A DNA stretch of 34,557 nucleotides from Smittium mucronatum (lineage: Eukaryota; Kickxellomycota; Harpellomycetes; Harpellales; Legeriomycetaceae): NCBI GenBank assembly GCA_001953115.1, contig LSSL01001905.1:1927-36483 (forward strand), written 5' to 3'. Positions 1 through 10,362 of this stretch are shown here, piece by piece. The translations under genes were made by a program, and so were the position numbers. How positions within the stretch are numbered: the stretch's first letter is position 1; each line of letters begins with the position of its first letter. Below the pieces are notes generated by a model, which was not told the origin of the DNA, made no database searches, and saw only the letters and a program-made list of their open reading frames with translations.

Positions 1-146
1 AAATTATTTTATATTTTTCGTTTTTGGTTTTACCAGGTTGGGTATTAGTCTTTTGAAATTCATAGTGGACTGGGGTCATTACCCATTAGTCCGATTTTGT
101 TAGTTTAGTTTTATTGATTAGTGAAGGCTATAGTTCATATAGTGCT

Positions 147-655
147 ATGGGCATGGTTATGCGCAACCATGAGTTTTTCGAGTCCGTTGCTTACCCTTAT
201 GGGTTTTCCCGGAGATTGAAGCTTGGCGTGAAGTCGTGGAAGATAGGGAGAGTGATACTTTGTTGTCTTCCTCTTCGAAAGTCTTTGCGCTAGGTGACGA
301 CTTAGACCCATCGGTCAATTTGGAGGGAGAAGCTGTTATGGAAGATCTTGTGTCTTCTTTAATGTGCCTTTCGTTAAGTGCCAATTCCAACCCCCCGGTA
401 AGGTTCTCGCCTATTATTCCTACTGTGGGGGCTGTACAAACACTTAGTGTTGTCAGTAAAGGGAGCAACGGGTAAATGTAGATAGGCGTAGTAAGGGAGT
501 TATAACTGCCCTAAGGTCTCTGTTGGGTGAGAGCGATAGGTGTACTAGTAATAGTGTACTTAGCGTTGCCTAACCTTTGGCTACACAACAACAGTTTCGA
601 AGCGAGGATTTGTACCAGTCTAACTGGTATAGTGAATCCGCATCCGAAATTATAT
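147..655 (+). pseudogene. Broken ORF remnant in a GC-richer island, mobile-element-like
   Basis: Coding-like sequence runs through this stretch in three successive frames. The first opens at an ATG (147) and contains MRNHEFFESVAYPYGFSRR. A second frame, open from 173 to the TAA at 473-475, is acidic and Ser-rich with motifs such as FALGDDLDPSVNLEGEAV. A third, from 475 to about 655, reads SKGVITALRSLLGESD, then a single TAA at 571-573, then PLATQQQFRSEDLYQSNWY. Composition is far more balanced than the flanking DNA, and the coding character fades into AT-rich sequence near 655. I infer an ORF broken by two frameshifts and one stop, the stop being explicable as CAA to TAA. No domain is recognisable. 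A retroelement gag or ORF1-like protein is one possibility, and a decayed host gene is another. The 5' limit may lie before the window. Confidence 0.5.
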
Positions 656-1485
656 ACTCCATTTAAATCGCATAAATTTAGTTTTATTTATTTTATTTAT
701 TATGAAGTTCAATATTTTAAGAATGATAAAATTTCAAAAAAAATTTCAAATTTTATTAAACTTGGATTTTAAACTTATTATATATATGTATATTAATTAA
801 TAAAAACTAATACATTTTTTTTATTAATATTGTTTTAATGTGTATTAAAACGATATATGTCAACTCAATATCTTTTTATTCAATATCTTTATGTATAATT
901 ATTTTAAAAGATTATTCTCTAATATTAAAGAGATAGACTGTACTAATAAAAATTATGGGGGATATTTATCCTTTCTGATTTAATTCTGCTACTTATGTAA
1001 TTCAATAATTTTTTTTATTTTATGAAACTTTAAAATATAATTATAAACTTAAAAAGGGAATGAGGAAGGGGAAAAATGCCTTTGATTTTTTATACTGATG
1101 CTGATGAATATTTATTTCTGTACTAGCACCTTTTTTTTTCAATTTTTTTTCCTATGGGCTAACCTTTTTTTCTTTATCCACTCTCCTATTGCTGCCTTTT
1201 TCTCCTACCCACATTTTTATTCTTTTTACTTAAATACCTGGATGTATGAATTTGTTCATGCAAGAGAGGAGAGGGTTTAATTTTTTCTGTTTATGCATTA
1301 CAATAATGCTCTTGAATGACGAGGGTAAGGAGAAAAAAAATAAAAAAATTACAGGGGGGAGGGGAATTTTTTTTTTCTTCAAATTATCTTAGTATTTTAA
1401 GGGAATTCTTTACAATTTTTTAGCGTGATTTTAGTGTTGGTATCACCCGGATTTTTAGTTACGTTATTTTAATTATTTCTTAAGC
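656..1485. other. AT-rich spacer with polypurine and polypyrimidine tracts
   Basis: No gene recognised. Around 1120-1210 the + strand is a long T/C-rich tract that happens to be open in one frame, giving a Phe-rich low-complexity translation that I do not accept as a protein. Around 1320-1370 there is a G/A-rich run ending in a GGGGGGAGGGG-like cluster followed by a T tract. Confidence 0.6.
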
Positions 1486-1587
1486 ATGAATATTTTTATT
1501 CCAAGGTTTAGTTATGGAAGCGTTATATCTTTTGCCAGGACTACCGATGGGGTAAAAAACAGTAACCAGCTAGCACAATTTAAATAG
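1486..1587 (+). CDS. Possible 33-residue ORF just upstream of the 5S rRNA gene
   Basis: An ATG at 1486 opens a 33-codon frame that ends at TAG (1585-1587). The translation begins MNIFIPRFSYGSVISFARTT and has a mixed, protein-like composition in a local patch that is richer in G+C than the surroundings. It ends only about 25 bases before the 5S rRNA gene. It could be a short peptide gene, a terminal exon, or a fragment of the same foreign material as the island at 1-660. The ORF is short enough to occur by chance, so the call is weak and no function is proposed. Confidence 0.2.
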   Translation: MNIFIPRFSYGSVISFARTTDGVKNSNQLAQFK

Positions 1588-1611
1588 ATACACAAAAAAA
1601 TTCAGTAATCA

Positions 1612-1731
1612 ATCTTACGGCTATTCACACCAGAAAGCACCATGTCCCTTCAGATTTTTAAAGTTAAGCTGGTGATGGCTTCATCAGTACTGTGGTGGAG
1701 GACCACTCGTGAATACGACGTGCCGCAAGTA
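1612..1731 (+). rRNA. 5S ribosomal RNA
   Basis: The sequence follows the eukaryotic 5S pattern in order: a 5' arm containing CTTACGGC, a GAAAGCACCATGTCCC segment, the conserved GTTAAGC of the internal control region, CAGTACTGTGGTGGAGGACC corresponding to box C, and a 3' arm GTGCCGCAAG. The termini pair as helix I (CTTACGGC with GCCGCAAG, one A-C mismatch). CACCAG pairs with CTGGTG as helix II, and GTGGT pairs with ACCAC in the helix IV/V arm. Length is about 116-120 nt, normal for 5S. It lies outside any visible rDNA, as in fungi with dispersed 5S genes. Structure is well kept, but no T-run follows the 3' end directly, so it could be a functional gene or a 5S-derived repeat. Confidence 0.85.
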
Positions 1732-1803
1732 TTCCCTTGAACCAACGCCTAGAGGGTACGGAGCCATCTAGAGCGGTAGAGGGGTGTAGGATGAGATATT
1801 TTT
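1732..1803 (+). other. GC-rich 3' extension of the 5S gene up to the first T-run
   Basis: About 65 bases of clearly non-AT-rich sequence follow the mature 5S 3' end (it includes CGCCTAGAGGGTACGG and GAGCGGTAGAGGGG). The first run of five Ts is at about 1799. RNA polymerase III normally stops at a T-run close behind the 5S 3' end, so a transcript from the internal promoter would be predicted to include this segment. This is what a 5S-headed SINE would look like, but it may also be a trailer that is trimmed off. Confidence 0.45.
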
Positions 1804-2673
1804 CGAAAATTTTTCATTTTTTTAAACTTTTTTTAAATATGTTTTATGCTATTTTGTTATTGTTTAAAAAAAAATTCCAGAAAAAAAAAATAAAAAAACT
1901 TAAAAAAATGATTACTGAGCACTTTTTTTTAAAGATTTATAAATATTAATGTATTTTACATATTATGATATTAATTTTTTTTTATTTCCTCCGAAAATAT
2001 AATTACGAGATCATTAAAATATGCTGCCTAAAAATTAAACAAAGTAAAAGAGAGATTTTTAAATTTTAGGAATTGACTGGATTATAAACAGAAATACAAA
2101 TATCGATAAATTTTATTAAATTAAAGTATTATAAATATAAAAAATACCCTTTTAATTTTAAATAATTATAATATAAAAAAGTTCATTTTATCAATAATCC
2201 TTTGCTTATATATTTATATTATACTTTCGAAAAAATAAGATAATATTACATAAAAAATTATGAAAAAAATATAAAAAAATTAACAAAATATATAATATTA
2301 TTTTGCGAAATAATAATAATAATAAATTAGGGAAATTACTTTTTTTATTCGAATTTTCCTTATTATAAAATATTTAGAAATTAATGAATGATTTTCCAGT
2401 TTTAAAACTGCTATAAAGTTTTTTAGGTTGATAGTTATAAAATATATGTTTTTCTGATAATTTATTTTTTTAATAAATATTAATATTTAAATAAAAAAAT
2501 CAATAATTTAATCATACCATTATATTTTTAGCTAACAAATAAATAGTTTCTATAAGCTACTAATACCATATTATGTATGCGAGATAACTTGTAGCAGCAT
2601 TTCTTACAAATAATAGATTTTAAGAGCAATATTTTAATTTTTTAATTGTATTTGCTTGATAATTTATGCATAA
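1804..2673. other. AT-rich intergenic sequence, nothing recognised
   Basis: Dense A and T tracts with stops in all frames. The ORF starting near 1737 is mostly the 5S trailer read into poly-A and poly-T sequence and is not accepted as a gene. Confidence 0.6.
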
Positions 2674-3096
2674 TTGCTGGATGGATTTAAAATCAGTAAT
2701 TTAATTGGATATAAAAATAGGAAGAAATTTCTTGATGCAATTTTGGTTATTCAATATGTTTTTATGTTAATAATAGACGGCCAGTGCATTAAATTGATTT
2801 ATTTCAATAAAGTGAGTTTTCTGCCAATTAAAACAGTTTTATCAAAAAAAGTATGCCATTACTAAATAATAAGATATTCTGATAATACGCTGTATATAAT
2901 GTTATATAGTGTTTATACTGAAATTTCAGGTTTGTTTTCTAGAAATCGAGTTGTTTTGATAAATGGGGGTGCATCTCAATTTAGTCTTTTAATTGAGACA
3001 AACACATATTTATCGATATTAAGCGGTTTTTACAAAATAGATTATCATTCTTTTAAAAAAGATCATTTTAATAGATTGATCATGGGAATTCTCTAA
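2674..3096 (+). pseudogene. Decayed ORF, part of which is duplicated in inverted orientation downstream
   Basis: One reading frame runs from 2674 to 3096 with a single internal stop (TAA at 2863-2865). Segments include GYKNRKKFLDAILVIQYVF before the stop and YTEISGLFSRNRVVLINGG after it. In the inverted copy at 3627-3892 the matching codon is CAA (Gln), so the stop here looks like a C-to-T change; the other copy in turn has a TAA where this one has TGC. The same frame is otherwise continuous across both copies, which argues that the ancestor was coding. Beyond 3096 the frame continues between TAA and TAG codons for about 190 more bases, so the original may have been longer. I recognise no family. 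Confidence 0.4.
2773..3039 (+). repeat. Left arm of a long inverted repeat
   Basis: This arm is the reverse complement of 3627-3892 with about 17 differences over about 266 bases (roughly 94% identity by hand count) and no clear gaps. The edges are sharp: similarity begins at the GGCCAGTGCATTAA block and stops just after GCGGTTTTT. It covers the middle of the decayed ORF at 2674-3096. Confidence 0.85.
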
Positions 3097-3626
3097 TTCA
3101 ATTATTTTACTGAAAGTAGCCTAATTTTTCAAATAATTTCAAACCATTATCGTAGTTAGTTGACGAGTATTAAAGATACCAATGGTAAATCAATTATATA
3201 CATGTTTTTACTTCTCTTTATCAGCCTTCACTTCAAGATAATCCCATAATCTATAAATTTTAATAAAAAATTTACATCATCCCACAACATTTTTTAATAT
3301 TGATATTAGTTTTAATTTTCTTTATAATGATATATTTTTAAATAAACCAGATTAAAAATCAGCAGAAAAGAAAATTTATGTATTTTTAGAGAAATTTATG
3401 TTCTACTATACTTATGCGATAGTAAACATCTTTGTTATGATTTTAAATTTAAAAAAGAATGTACTTTTTAGCTATAAAATTCTCTTGGATTCATATCGAT
3501 TTGATAAGAACAGTTTTAATTGATTTTTTTCCTTTTGAAGTGAAAACGATTATTTAAAATAAAAAATTCATACACATTAATACATCGCGTTTTAATATAA
3601 AATTCTTATTTTAAAATTTTAGATTT
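3040..3626. other. Spacer between the inverted-repeat arms
   Basis: About 587 bases of AT-rich sequence. The upstream decayed frame continues into its first part with interspersed TAA and TAG codons. No other gene is seen. If transcribed across, this spacer would form the loop of a long RNA hairpin. Confidence 0.6.
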
Positions 3627-3892
3627 TATTTTGAAAAAACCGCTTAATATCGATAAATATGTGTTTGTCTCAATTAAAAGACTAAATTGAGATGCACCTC
3701 CATTTATCAAAACAACTCTATTTCTAGAAGATAAACCTGAAATTTCAGTATAAACACCATATATAATTATATCCAGTGTATTATCAGAATATCTTATTAT
3801 TTGGTAATGTTATACTTTTTTTGATAAAACTGTTTTAATTGACAGAAAAATCACTTTATTGAAATAAATCAACTTAATGCACTGGCCGCCTA
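3627..3892 (-). repeat. Right arm of a long inverted repeat
   Basis: Reverse-complement copy of 2773-3039. Read on the minus strand it keeps the same frame (NKVIFLSIKTVLSKK, then NRVVLINGGASQFSLLIE), with its own stop at a different place from the left arm. Of about 17 differences, roughly ten are transitions and seven transversions. That is less biased than repeat-induced point mutation alone would leave. Confidence 0.85.
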
Positions 3893-5738
3893 ATATTAAA
3901 TATCAAATATTAAAATTGAATTTAAATGTAGCTTGCAAAAATAACAGAAAATTTAGAAAATTTTACAAAAATAATATAGTTAAATTAAAAAACTTCATAA
4001 AAGGAATATGTAGTATTAATCCCTAAAGTTGAAAAAAAGCAGATCTTATATTATCCTAAAAATTTATTGAATTTATTTATTGCTTTACATAATGATTTAA
4101 ACATATTTATCTAAAACTAATGTGATCCTTAACATAGCCCCAATTTCACTAATTTTTACCAATTTAAAAATTTCCTTTATTTGTACAAAATCTGAAAAAA
4201 ATATATATGCAAAAGCCTCTATATTTGAATGATTTTATTTGGAACCACTCTCTATAATTTTTATATTAGTTTTAATATTTTCGTAAAAATTCAGTGAAAA
4301 TATAAGTAATTGTGATTTATAAATTTAATTAATGCTAATAAAAATAATTCAGTCAAAATATTTTTTCCAAAAAATTAATCGGTTTACGAGTCAATTATTT
4401 CGGAATAGGTTTAAAGGGCGACTTATATTTCATCTTTTGTAGTTTTAGATAAAAATAGCTTTTTCAATATCAAATCTTTGATTTATAAAAACCATATCAT
4501 CTAATCAACTAAATTTTAAAGAAAAAAATTGATATAGCCAACAAATCCAGTATATGTTATATTATGAAGTTTATTTTTAATAGTATTCGAATTTTTATTG
4601 GTTTTAATTTGTACAAGTTCCAATATTTATATTAACCACAGTTTATATCATTTAAAAATAAAAAAAATAAAAATTTTTAAATTTGATTGTTTTTTTCATT
4701 AAAGGAATTTATTTATGAAAAAATCCCGCTTCTGCCCCTCTCAAAATCAAAATTATTATTTTATTAAACAATAAAATGTTAAAAGTTGAATTTTCAAAAT
4801 ATTAGTGAGCAAAAAAAATTGAAAGGAATATATGAATTAAACATATAAAATAAATACCCATGCATGCTCATTTAATAAAACACCGATTCCAGTCAATAGA
4901 AAACCGATAATAATTTTGGATCAGGTAGTATAGTTTATAGGTATAACTAACTCCCAATTTAAATTGGGGCTATTTCAATAAAATCTAGGGTTTATTTGTT
5001 ACACGTTATCCTAAAATTCAAATTATCATTAAAGGGTGCATATAAAAGATATCTACAGTAAATTTCTTATAAAAAAAAAGGCTCTTTATTATAGAAAACA
5101 ATATTTTAATATATCATGCAATAAATTTGCTCAAAGCTGAGTGATAAACTAACATATATTTATTAATGATTTTGAGTAGTAAAAATTAGGGATTCTGGGA
5201 ATCTAAGGCTATATAAAAATTTATATTGGCTTTAAAATTTTAAACTATTTCAGATAATTGATAACGCACTAAATGTACTGGATTTCTGTGTGATTAATTA
5301 TTAAACTTAATTTCTTATAATACTTTGGATTTATACTTGTACTTTGAAATCATGGAATATCCATAATTTATTTTGAATATTGTTGAAAATATCTTGAAAT
5401 CTGAATATTAGCCAAATTTGTGATTCGCTCTAATTTTAGATTATCAAAAATTTCAATTGGCATAATTTCTTTATTTATCCATTATTATACTCATATTAAG
5501 ATTATTCTAGTTGTTATGCAGGATTTTATGTAATTTTATTTCGTGAATTTTACTCCACTAAGTGAAACTTAATAAAATTTAAATCTCACCAGATTTGAAT
5601 ATCTTTAAATCAACCTTTTATCCAACTACATACCTTTCAATTGTAAAAAAAACAGTTTTTGAATTTATTATTGATTTTTTTCGATTAATTATTGGTTTCT
5701 AAAAAAAAAATTAACAGCTTTTAATAAAAAAAGCCTAA
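3893..5738. other. AT-rich intergenic sequence
   Basis: No gene recognised on either strand. A few less AT-rich words occur (around 4380-4440 and 4725-4745) without a readable frame, motif or repeat that I could support. Confidence 0.55.
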
Positions 5739-5975
5739 AACTGTTTACTTATCAATTTTGGAGAAAATAGAGCATGGGAAAAATTCGAATTGAATGATAT
5801 TAGAATCGGATTTAAAACATCATTTAATTTTTCCATACCGCGAATAGCCATGTTACCGATTTTTTCGTTCACTCATTGTGTAAGGGTAATAATTCATTTC
5901 ATTTATCAAACGGTATTTAAGAAAAAAACGGCTAATTTATTATCAATTCATCAAATTAAAATCCAAAAAGTATGA
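5739..5975 (+). other. Coding-like open stretch without a clear start
   Basis: One frame is open for about 78 codons after a TAA, ending at TGA (5973-5975). It includes AWEKFELNDIRIGFKTSF and SIPRIAMLPIFSFTHCVR, with CpG-containing codons (CCG, CGA, ACG) that are rare nearby. There is no ATG near its beginning, so an exon or an old coding fragment would be more likely than a complete gene. Open runs of this length are not very rare at this base composition, so the call is weak. No family is recognised. Confidence 0.2.
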
Positions 5976-6241
5976 AAGATTCCCTTTGATTGGGAGTGAA
6001 AAATTCAATAATAAAAATTTCCCAATTTGAATTTTTTAAAAAAAAACTATTGAAAATTATTAACTGGTCTGGAATTGGAATCACAAAAAGATACTTTCTA
6101 TTGGAAAGGCGAGTAAATTTTATTATTTAATATGGTTTTTCATAATTACAGGTCTGAAATTCAATCAAATTACATTATAAACAATGAATTATACATATAA
6201 AACAGTATGGTCTTTAAAAAACGGCTAAAAGGTCAAAAAAA

Positions 6242-6293
6242 GTCTATTTGAATCAAAATCCGTCAATTTGATTTAAAACCTGTCAATTTAGGC
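6242..6293 (+). repeat. 20-bp tandem units in the left arm of the candidate element
   Basis: Two full units and one partial: GTCTATTTGAATCAAAATCC, GTCAATTTGATTTAAAACCT and GTCAATTTAGGC. Matching units occur in inverted orientation in the right arm. Confidence 0.6.
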
Positions 6294-6830
6294 AAGAAAG
6301 TATCAAATTAGGTACAATAAAATCAAGTTGTGTTTTTCAATAGTTAATAAATGTCAATTGTGAAAATTAAAACTCATGTATTTTTTTTTAGCTTATCACA
6401 AAACCGTCCTATCACACACTTTCTATTTTTTAAAAACTATTTAGACCTATGAAAGTTCGTGAAAAATTAGACCTCGTATTTTGAATCATAAATCTGAAAG
6501 GTTTAAAAGATATCAAAATCCATATTTATCTTTATTATTAGCCAATGAAATAAATTTTTGGATGAAATTTGAAGACATATTCCATTCCATTCTATTTACA
6601 ATTTATTTTGATTTCAGAATAAAACTTATCTATTAGCAAACAGTGTCAAAAATAGTGTACATAAGAAAAGTAAAAGTTGAATTTTCCCTATCACATAAAA
6701 AAAATTAATATGTTTTATTTATTAGGCTAAATATGCATTAGGTTATTTATAGATTTTAAATTATGAAAAACATAATACGATATTATAATGTCTAAATATA
6801 TTCACTTAGAATTAATTTGTTTTGTTTTTT

Positions 6831-6881
6831 CTTAAATTGACGGTTTTTGAGTCAAATTGATGGTTTGTAATTCAAATTGAT
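6831..6881 (-). repeat. 20-bp tandem units in the right arm of the candidate element
   Basis: On the minus strand: ATCAATTTGAATTACAAACC, ATCAATTTGACTCAAAAACC and GTCAATTTAAG. These are the mirror of the units at 6242-6293. Confidence 0.6.
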
Positions 6882-7165
6882 ATTTTTTTATCAGTTGTCC
6901 TTAAAAACCACTCCAAAAAAACTCAAAATTCTAAAATAATATGTTTTTATATAGGAGTTATTATTCAATAATAAAAATCGGTTAAAACTTTTATTCCCTG
7001 AATTGATACGTTTCTTAATATCATAAAAAAAAGTATTACCAAATACGATTGGAATTTGTAGCCAAAAAAAAAATACTACTATTGGATTAAATAAAAATTA
7101 ATCAGCAAATGAAAATCATAATTAAAAAGTTATATACACACACACAGATTTTAGGTATAAGAAAA

Positions 7166-7335
7166 TTATATACGGGATATTCTCTCTGAAATTAGACAAT
7201 ATCCTATAAATTTTTTCTAACTTCTTAGTAAGGAAATATTGAGCATATATGTAGATAAATTTATTTCTAGTGTTTAATTGGAATTTTAAAAGAGTTTTTC
7301 TATTGTCTAAACATAGAAAATTTATAAGATCTAGA
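7166..7335 (+). repeat. Diverged dispersed repeat, copy 1
   Basis: This stretch aligns in order with 11483-11650. Shared blocks are GGGATATTCTCTCTGAAA (GAGAGATTCTCTTTGAGA in the other copy), a GACAAT word, a CTAACTTCTTAGTAAGGAAAT-like block, and near the end AGAGTTTTTCTATTG (AGAGTTTCCTATTGG in the other copy). Identity is low and estimated only by eye. Further weak matches to the last block occur near 6092 and 6632. Confidence 0.4.
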
Positions 7336-10300
7336 TTTTTTTTTTATGGTGGTAAAATTCTATGTATCCAATAATTTACACAATAAAAAACCCCGGGTTT
7401 GAAAATAATATCACATAGGTTAAATGAGTTTAGATATACTATGATAAAAAAATAAATGTATTATTAACAAACAGAAAACTTATAAATTAATAATTCTTTA
7501 TAAGCGAATAATAAATTGATAATTATTAGTTTCTATTGAGAAAGTATTTTTATTTCATGAAATTAAGCCAATGAAACTTATAATTCTGGTAAAAATTAAT
7601 TTAAATCAGCTAATTAAAGTGAATCATGTACAAAAAATTTAAAGGGAAAGCAAGTGAGAATTATAATTAAAGTTTTACGCACAAACTTACACGCAAAAAA
7701 TCTTTTGGGATAAGCAAATTATATCTAGATTAAACCTTTTTTATTAAAATTTATAATCAAAAAAAATTTATAACTATTTGAAGTAAATTATAAACAATTG
7801 AAAATTATAACTGGTATAAAGATGTTTTATTTAAGTTTTAAATGATATCTTTTGTTTATTAAACTATTTTTAGTTGAATTTTATTATAAAAAAATAAGAG
7901 TTATCGATTTAAAAACCGACTTTCTCTAAATTTTATTCGTATCCAACCTCTTTTCTAAAAATAATATGTAGTCACGAAGAAAAAATGTCCTTCATTTTTC
8001 AATCATCTGATTTTTTTCAGAAAAAATAGAATTATTATTGCATTATTTCATATATTTTTTATAACTGATATTGAAATAGATTCCAAAAAAAACTACTTTG
8101 ATCGTCTAGAGAAAATTGTTTCGATGATTCTCAATATAATTCAAAATAATATGGTCAGATTTTAGTTATAATTTTTAAAAAATATTAATCGAAATTTTAA
8201 GAAAAAGTTATTTTGATCTTGTATAACTCAATAATTCATTGAATATGATTTTATGAAAATTTACTGAATATTATAATATTAATATAAATATAAATAATAA
8301 ATATCTATTAGTATAAAAAAATTTATATTAAGAAAAAAATATAAAATTTTGTGCTAAACAAAATAATAATTTTCAAATCAGCTACATGTTTATATAAAAA
8401 AATATATTCTAAAACATATATAGACCATTATTAATTTTCTGCAATAATGCATCGGCGATTTATTTATTTTTTTTAGGTAGCATTTGATTAAAATTTTAGA
8501 AATTTTATAAATAAAAAATCAGATATACAAATTTAATGACTATAAATATGAGATAAATGATGGTGATTCTGTAAAATAGTTCCTTTTGGAGAAAAGATTA
8601 ATATCTGTGGGTTTAATAATTAAAAAATCGAGTATATTAATTCGAATTCTTGCATAATACAGAATATTAAACTTCCGCATTAAAAATTAATTTATAAATA
8701 AATATAAAAGTCAATAATAATGTTAAAATATTAATTCTTTATCAATAATATAATTATATGGTCATTAAAAGAATATTTCCAAAAAGAGCTTAAATTTTAG
8801 TTTTATTTGAAATAAACCACAGATAAACTAATGAAACGTCAGAATAAAAATATGATTATATATTATTTGCCTTATTATAATAATAGAACGTCATTTCGTC
8901 AAGTAGATGGTTTCATTTGATTCATATATCGATATTTCATTTAATAATTGTTATTATTTATATTAATATTTTAAAATAATATGGCATATTTTACTAAAAT
9001 ATATTCATATAAAAATTAAGTATTAATAATAATTAAAATGAAGAATATTAAAGATAAAAATCTTCAGATTTTCATAGTTTAATATATAATGAATAAGTAT
9101 ATTATCAAAAATATAATTTTTCTAATAATGAACAGAATTATTACTTTGAGTAAAAAATATACTACGTTTTTTCAAGATTTTAATCTAATTAATATATTTC
9201 AAAATATAAATATAAATTACTCAATAAACTGAAATTTAAATTTTAAATAGATTTTCTAATGAAATTTCGAATTTTTTTTTTAGTTAGATAATATATCTCT
9301 AAAACTCTGTGTAAAAATTCTAATTTATATTAAAATACAAAAAAATTAAATTGGTTTAACTGTTATATGCAAGTGTAATAAATTTAAAAATTAATAAAAT
9401 TGGCTCAATTAATTTTTATATTATAAAATAATCAATTTTATATTAATTAATATGAATTTAATAGAAAAACTGGGATTGTATTTTAATTAAGTTTTTAATA
9501 TAATCAACTAATAACGCCGAAATAAATGTATGGCGGCAAATTTTTTTTTCTTTTAACTGGAGAAACCATTGCTAAACTATAAGATTAACCATATTTCTTC
9601 TTTTTAACAATAGGTTAAATCCAAAAACAAAGTATATACCATAAAATGATTATATATGTCTAAAAATTAAATTTTGATTAATGATATTTTAACTTTTTCA
9701 ATAGCGAACTGAAATGAACTAATATCTTATTTAATTTTTTTATGTGTATTTTATAATTATTACAGTTATTACATTTTTCATTTTAATAGTCTAATATTTG
9801 TAATTAATTCGAAATATTATTTGTAGATTCCAATTTAACTAATGACTTTAATTAATTAGCGTTTTTCGTCATTTTCGAAAAATGAAGTAATAATTTTACG
9901 AAAAATTCAAAGATTCGATCTAATTAATTTTTTTAATCCAATTTAATTTCTCCAATTATAATTTTTACAGAGTTCTTCACATTGATAGAAATAGAATCAA
10001 TTTTTGTTCCTAAAAAGAAGTAAAAAATTCTCAATATGGTTTAAACCACAGATAGCCAATAATTTATAGGTTATATTAACTCAATTTATAAAATAAAATT
10101 CAAATATCGTTATTACCCTGTGAATGATAAGAAATATATTAGAACTATAACACATTAATATTAAAATTTATAAATAGAATATTAAGACGATTTAAAGAAT
10201 GAAGAGCATTATATATTTTTACAAATGATTAGCAGATTTTAGCTATATATATCGTATTAAACCAATAATAGTAGAAATAATAAAAATGAATAATTAGCAG

Positions 10301-10362
10301 TGATTAAAAATATATCTTTTCAGAATTTTGTCTGATATTCGGAATTGGGGCTCTTTCTAAAC
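7336..10362. other. AT-rich intergenic sequence
   Basis: No gene recognised. A weak direct-repeat relationship links 7645-7740 with 7095-7170 (ATAATTAAA, CACAAACTTACAC against CACACACACAGA, and ATAAG plus AAATTATAT). A near-palindromic CCCCGGG stands out at about 7391. Otherwise only A/T tracts. Confidence 0.5.

Larger units (their letters stand above)
6205..6918. mobile_element. Candidate MITE-like element with inverted arms and subterminal tandem units
   Basis: The left end (about 6205-6293) and the reverse complement of the right end (about 6831-6918) align over about 90 bases at roughly 75% identity. Both start with a GTGGT/ATGGT plus TTTTTAA-type tip. Both then carry three tandem copies of a 20-bp unit of the form GTCAATTTGANTNAAAACC: left at 6242-6261, 6262-6281 and 6282 onward; right, on the minus strand, at 6881-6862, 6861-6842 and 6841 onward. 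The interior has no long ORF. Paired ends with repeated subterminal motifs are typical of non-autonomous DNA transposons whose transposase binds such repeats. I could not define a target-site duplication, so the exact ends are uncertain. Confidence 0.5.

Noticed and set aside
157..468. 103-codon minus-strand ORF opposite the left island
   Set aside because: Shadow of the + strand relic. The + strand frames have the more protein-like composition.
481..515. Resemblance of GTTATAACTGCCCTAAGG to the conserved large-subunit rRNA motif AACTATAACGGTCCTAAGG
   Set aside because: The match is short and the sequence on either side does not follow rRNA. A coding frame runs through it instead.
613..629. 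Perfect 7-bp hairpin TACCAGT-CTA-ACTGGTA, possible terminator or tRNA arm
   Set aside because: It lies inside the coding-like relic (it encodes YQSNW), no other tRNA arms fit, and no T-run follows.
1098..1280. 60-codon Phe-rich ORF
   Set aside because: Produced by a T/C-rich tract, with low-complexity translation and no support as a protein.
2674..3290. Alternative genetic code with TAA and TAG read as Gln, because several relics are interrupted only by TAA or TAG
   Set aside because: At this base composition about five in six stops are TAA or TAG anyway. The confident genes (DPH3 and the Ecm33-like gene) use only CAA and CAG for Gln and end where their families end, at TAA and TAG.
6003..6978. 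16-bp direct repeat ATTCAATAATAAAAAT at 6003 and 6963 as possible flanks of the candidate transposon
   Set aside because: Exact 16-mers of A/T words recur by chance many times in a 34-kb sequence of this composition, and they do not abut the inverted arms.
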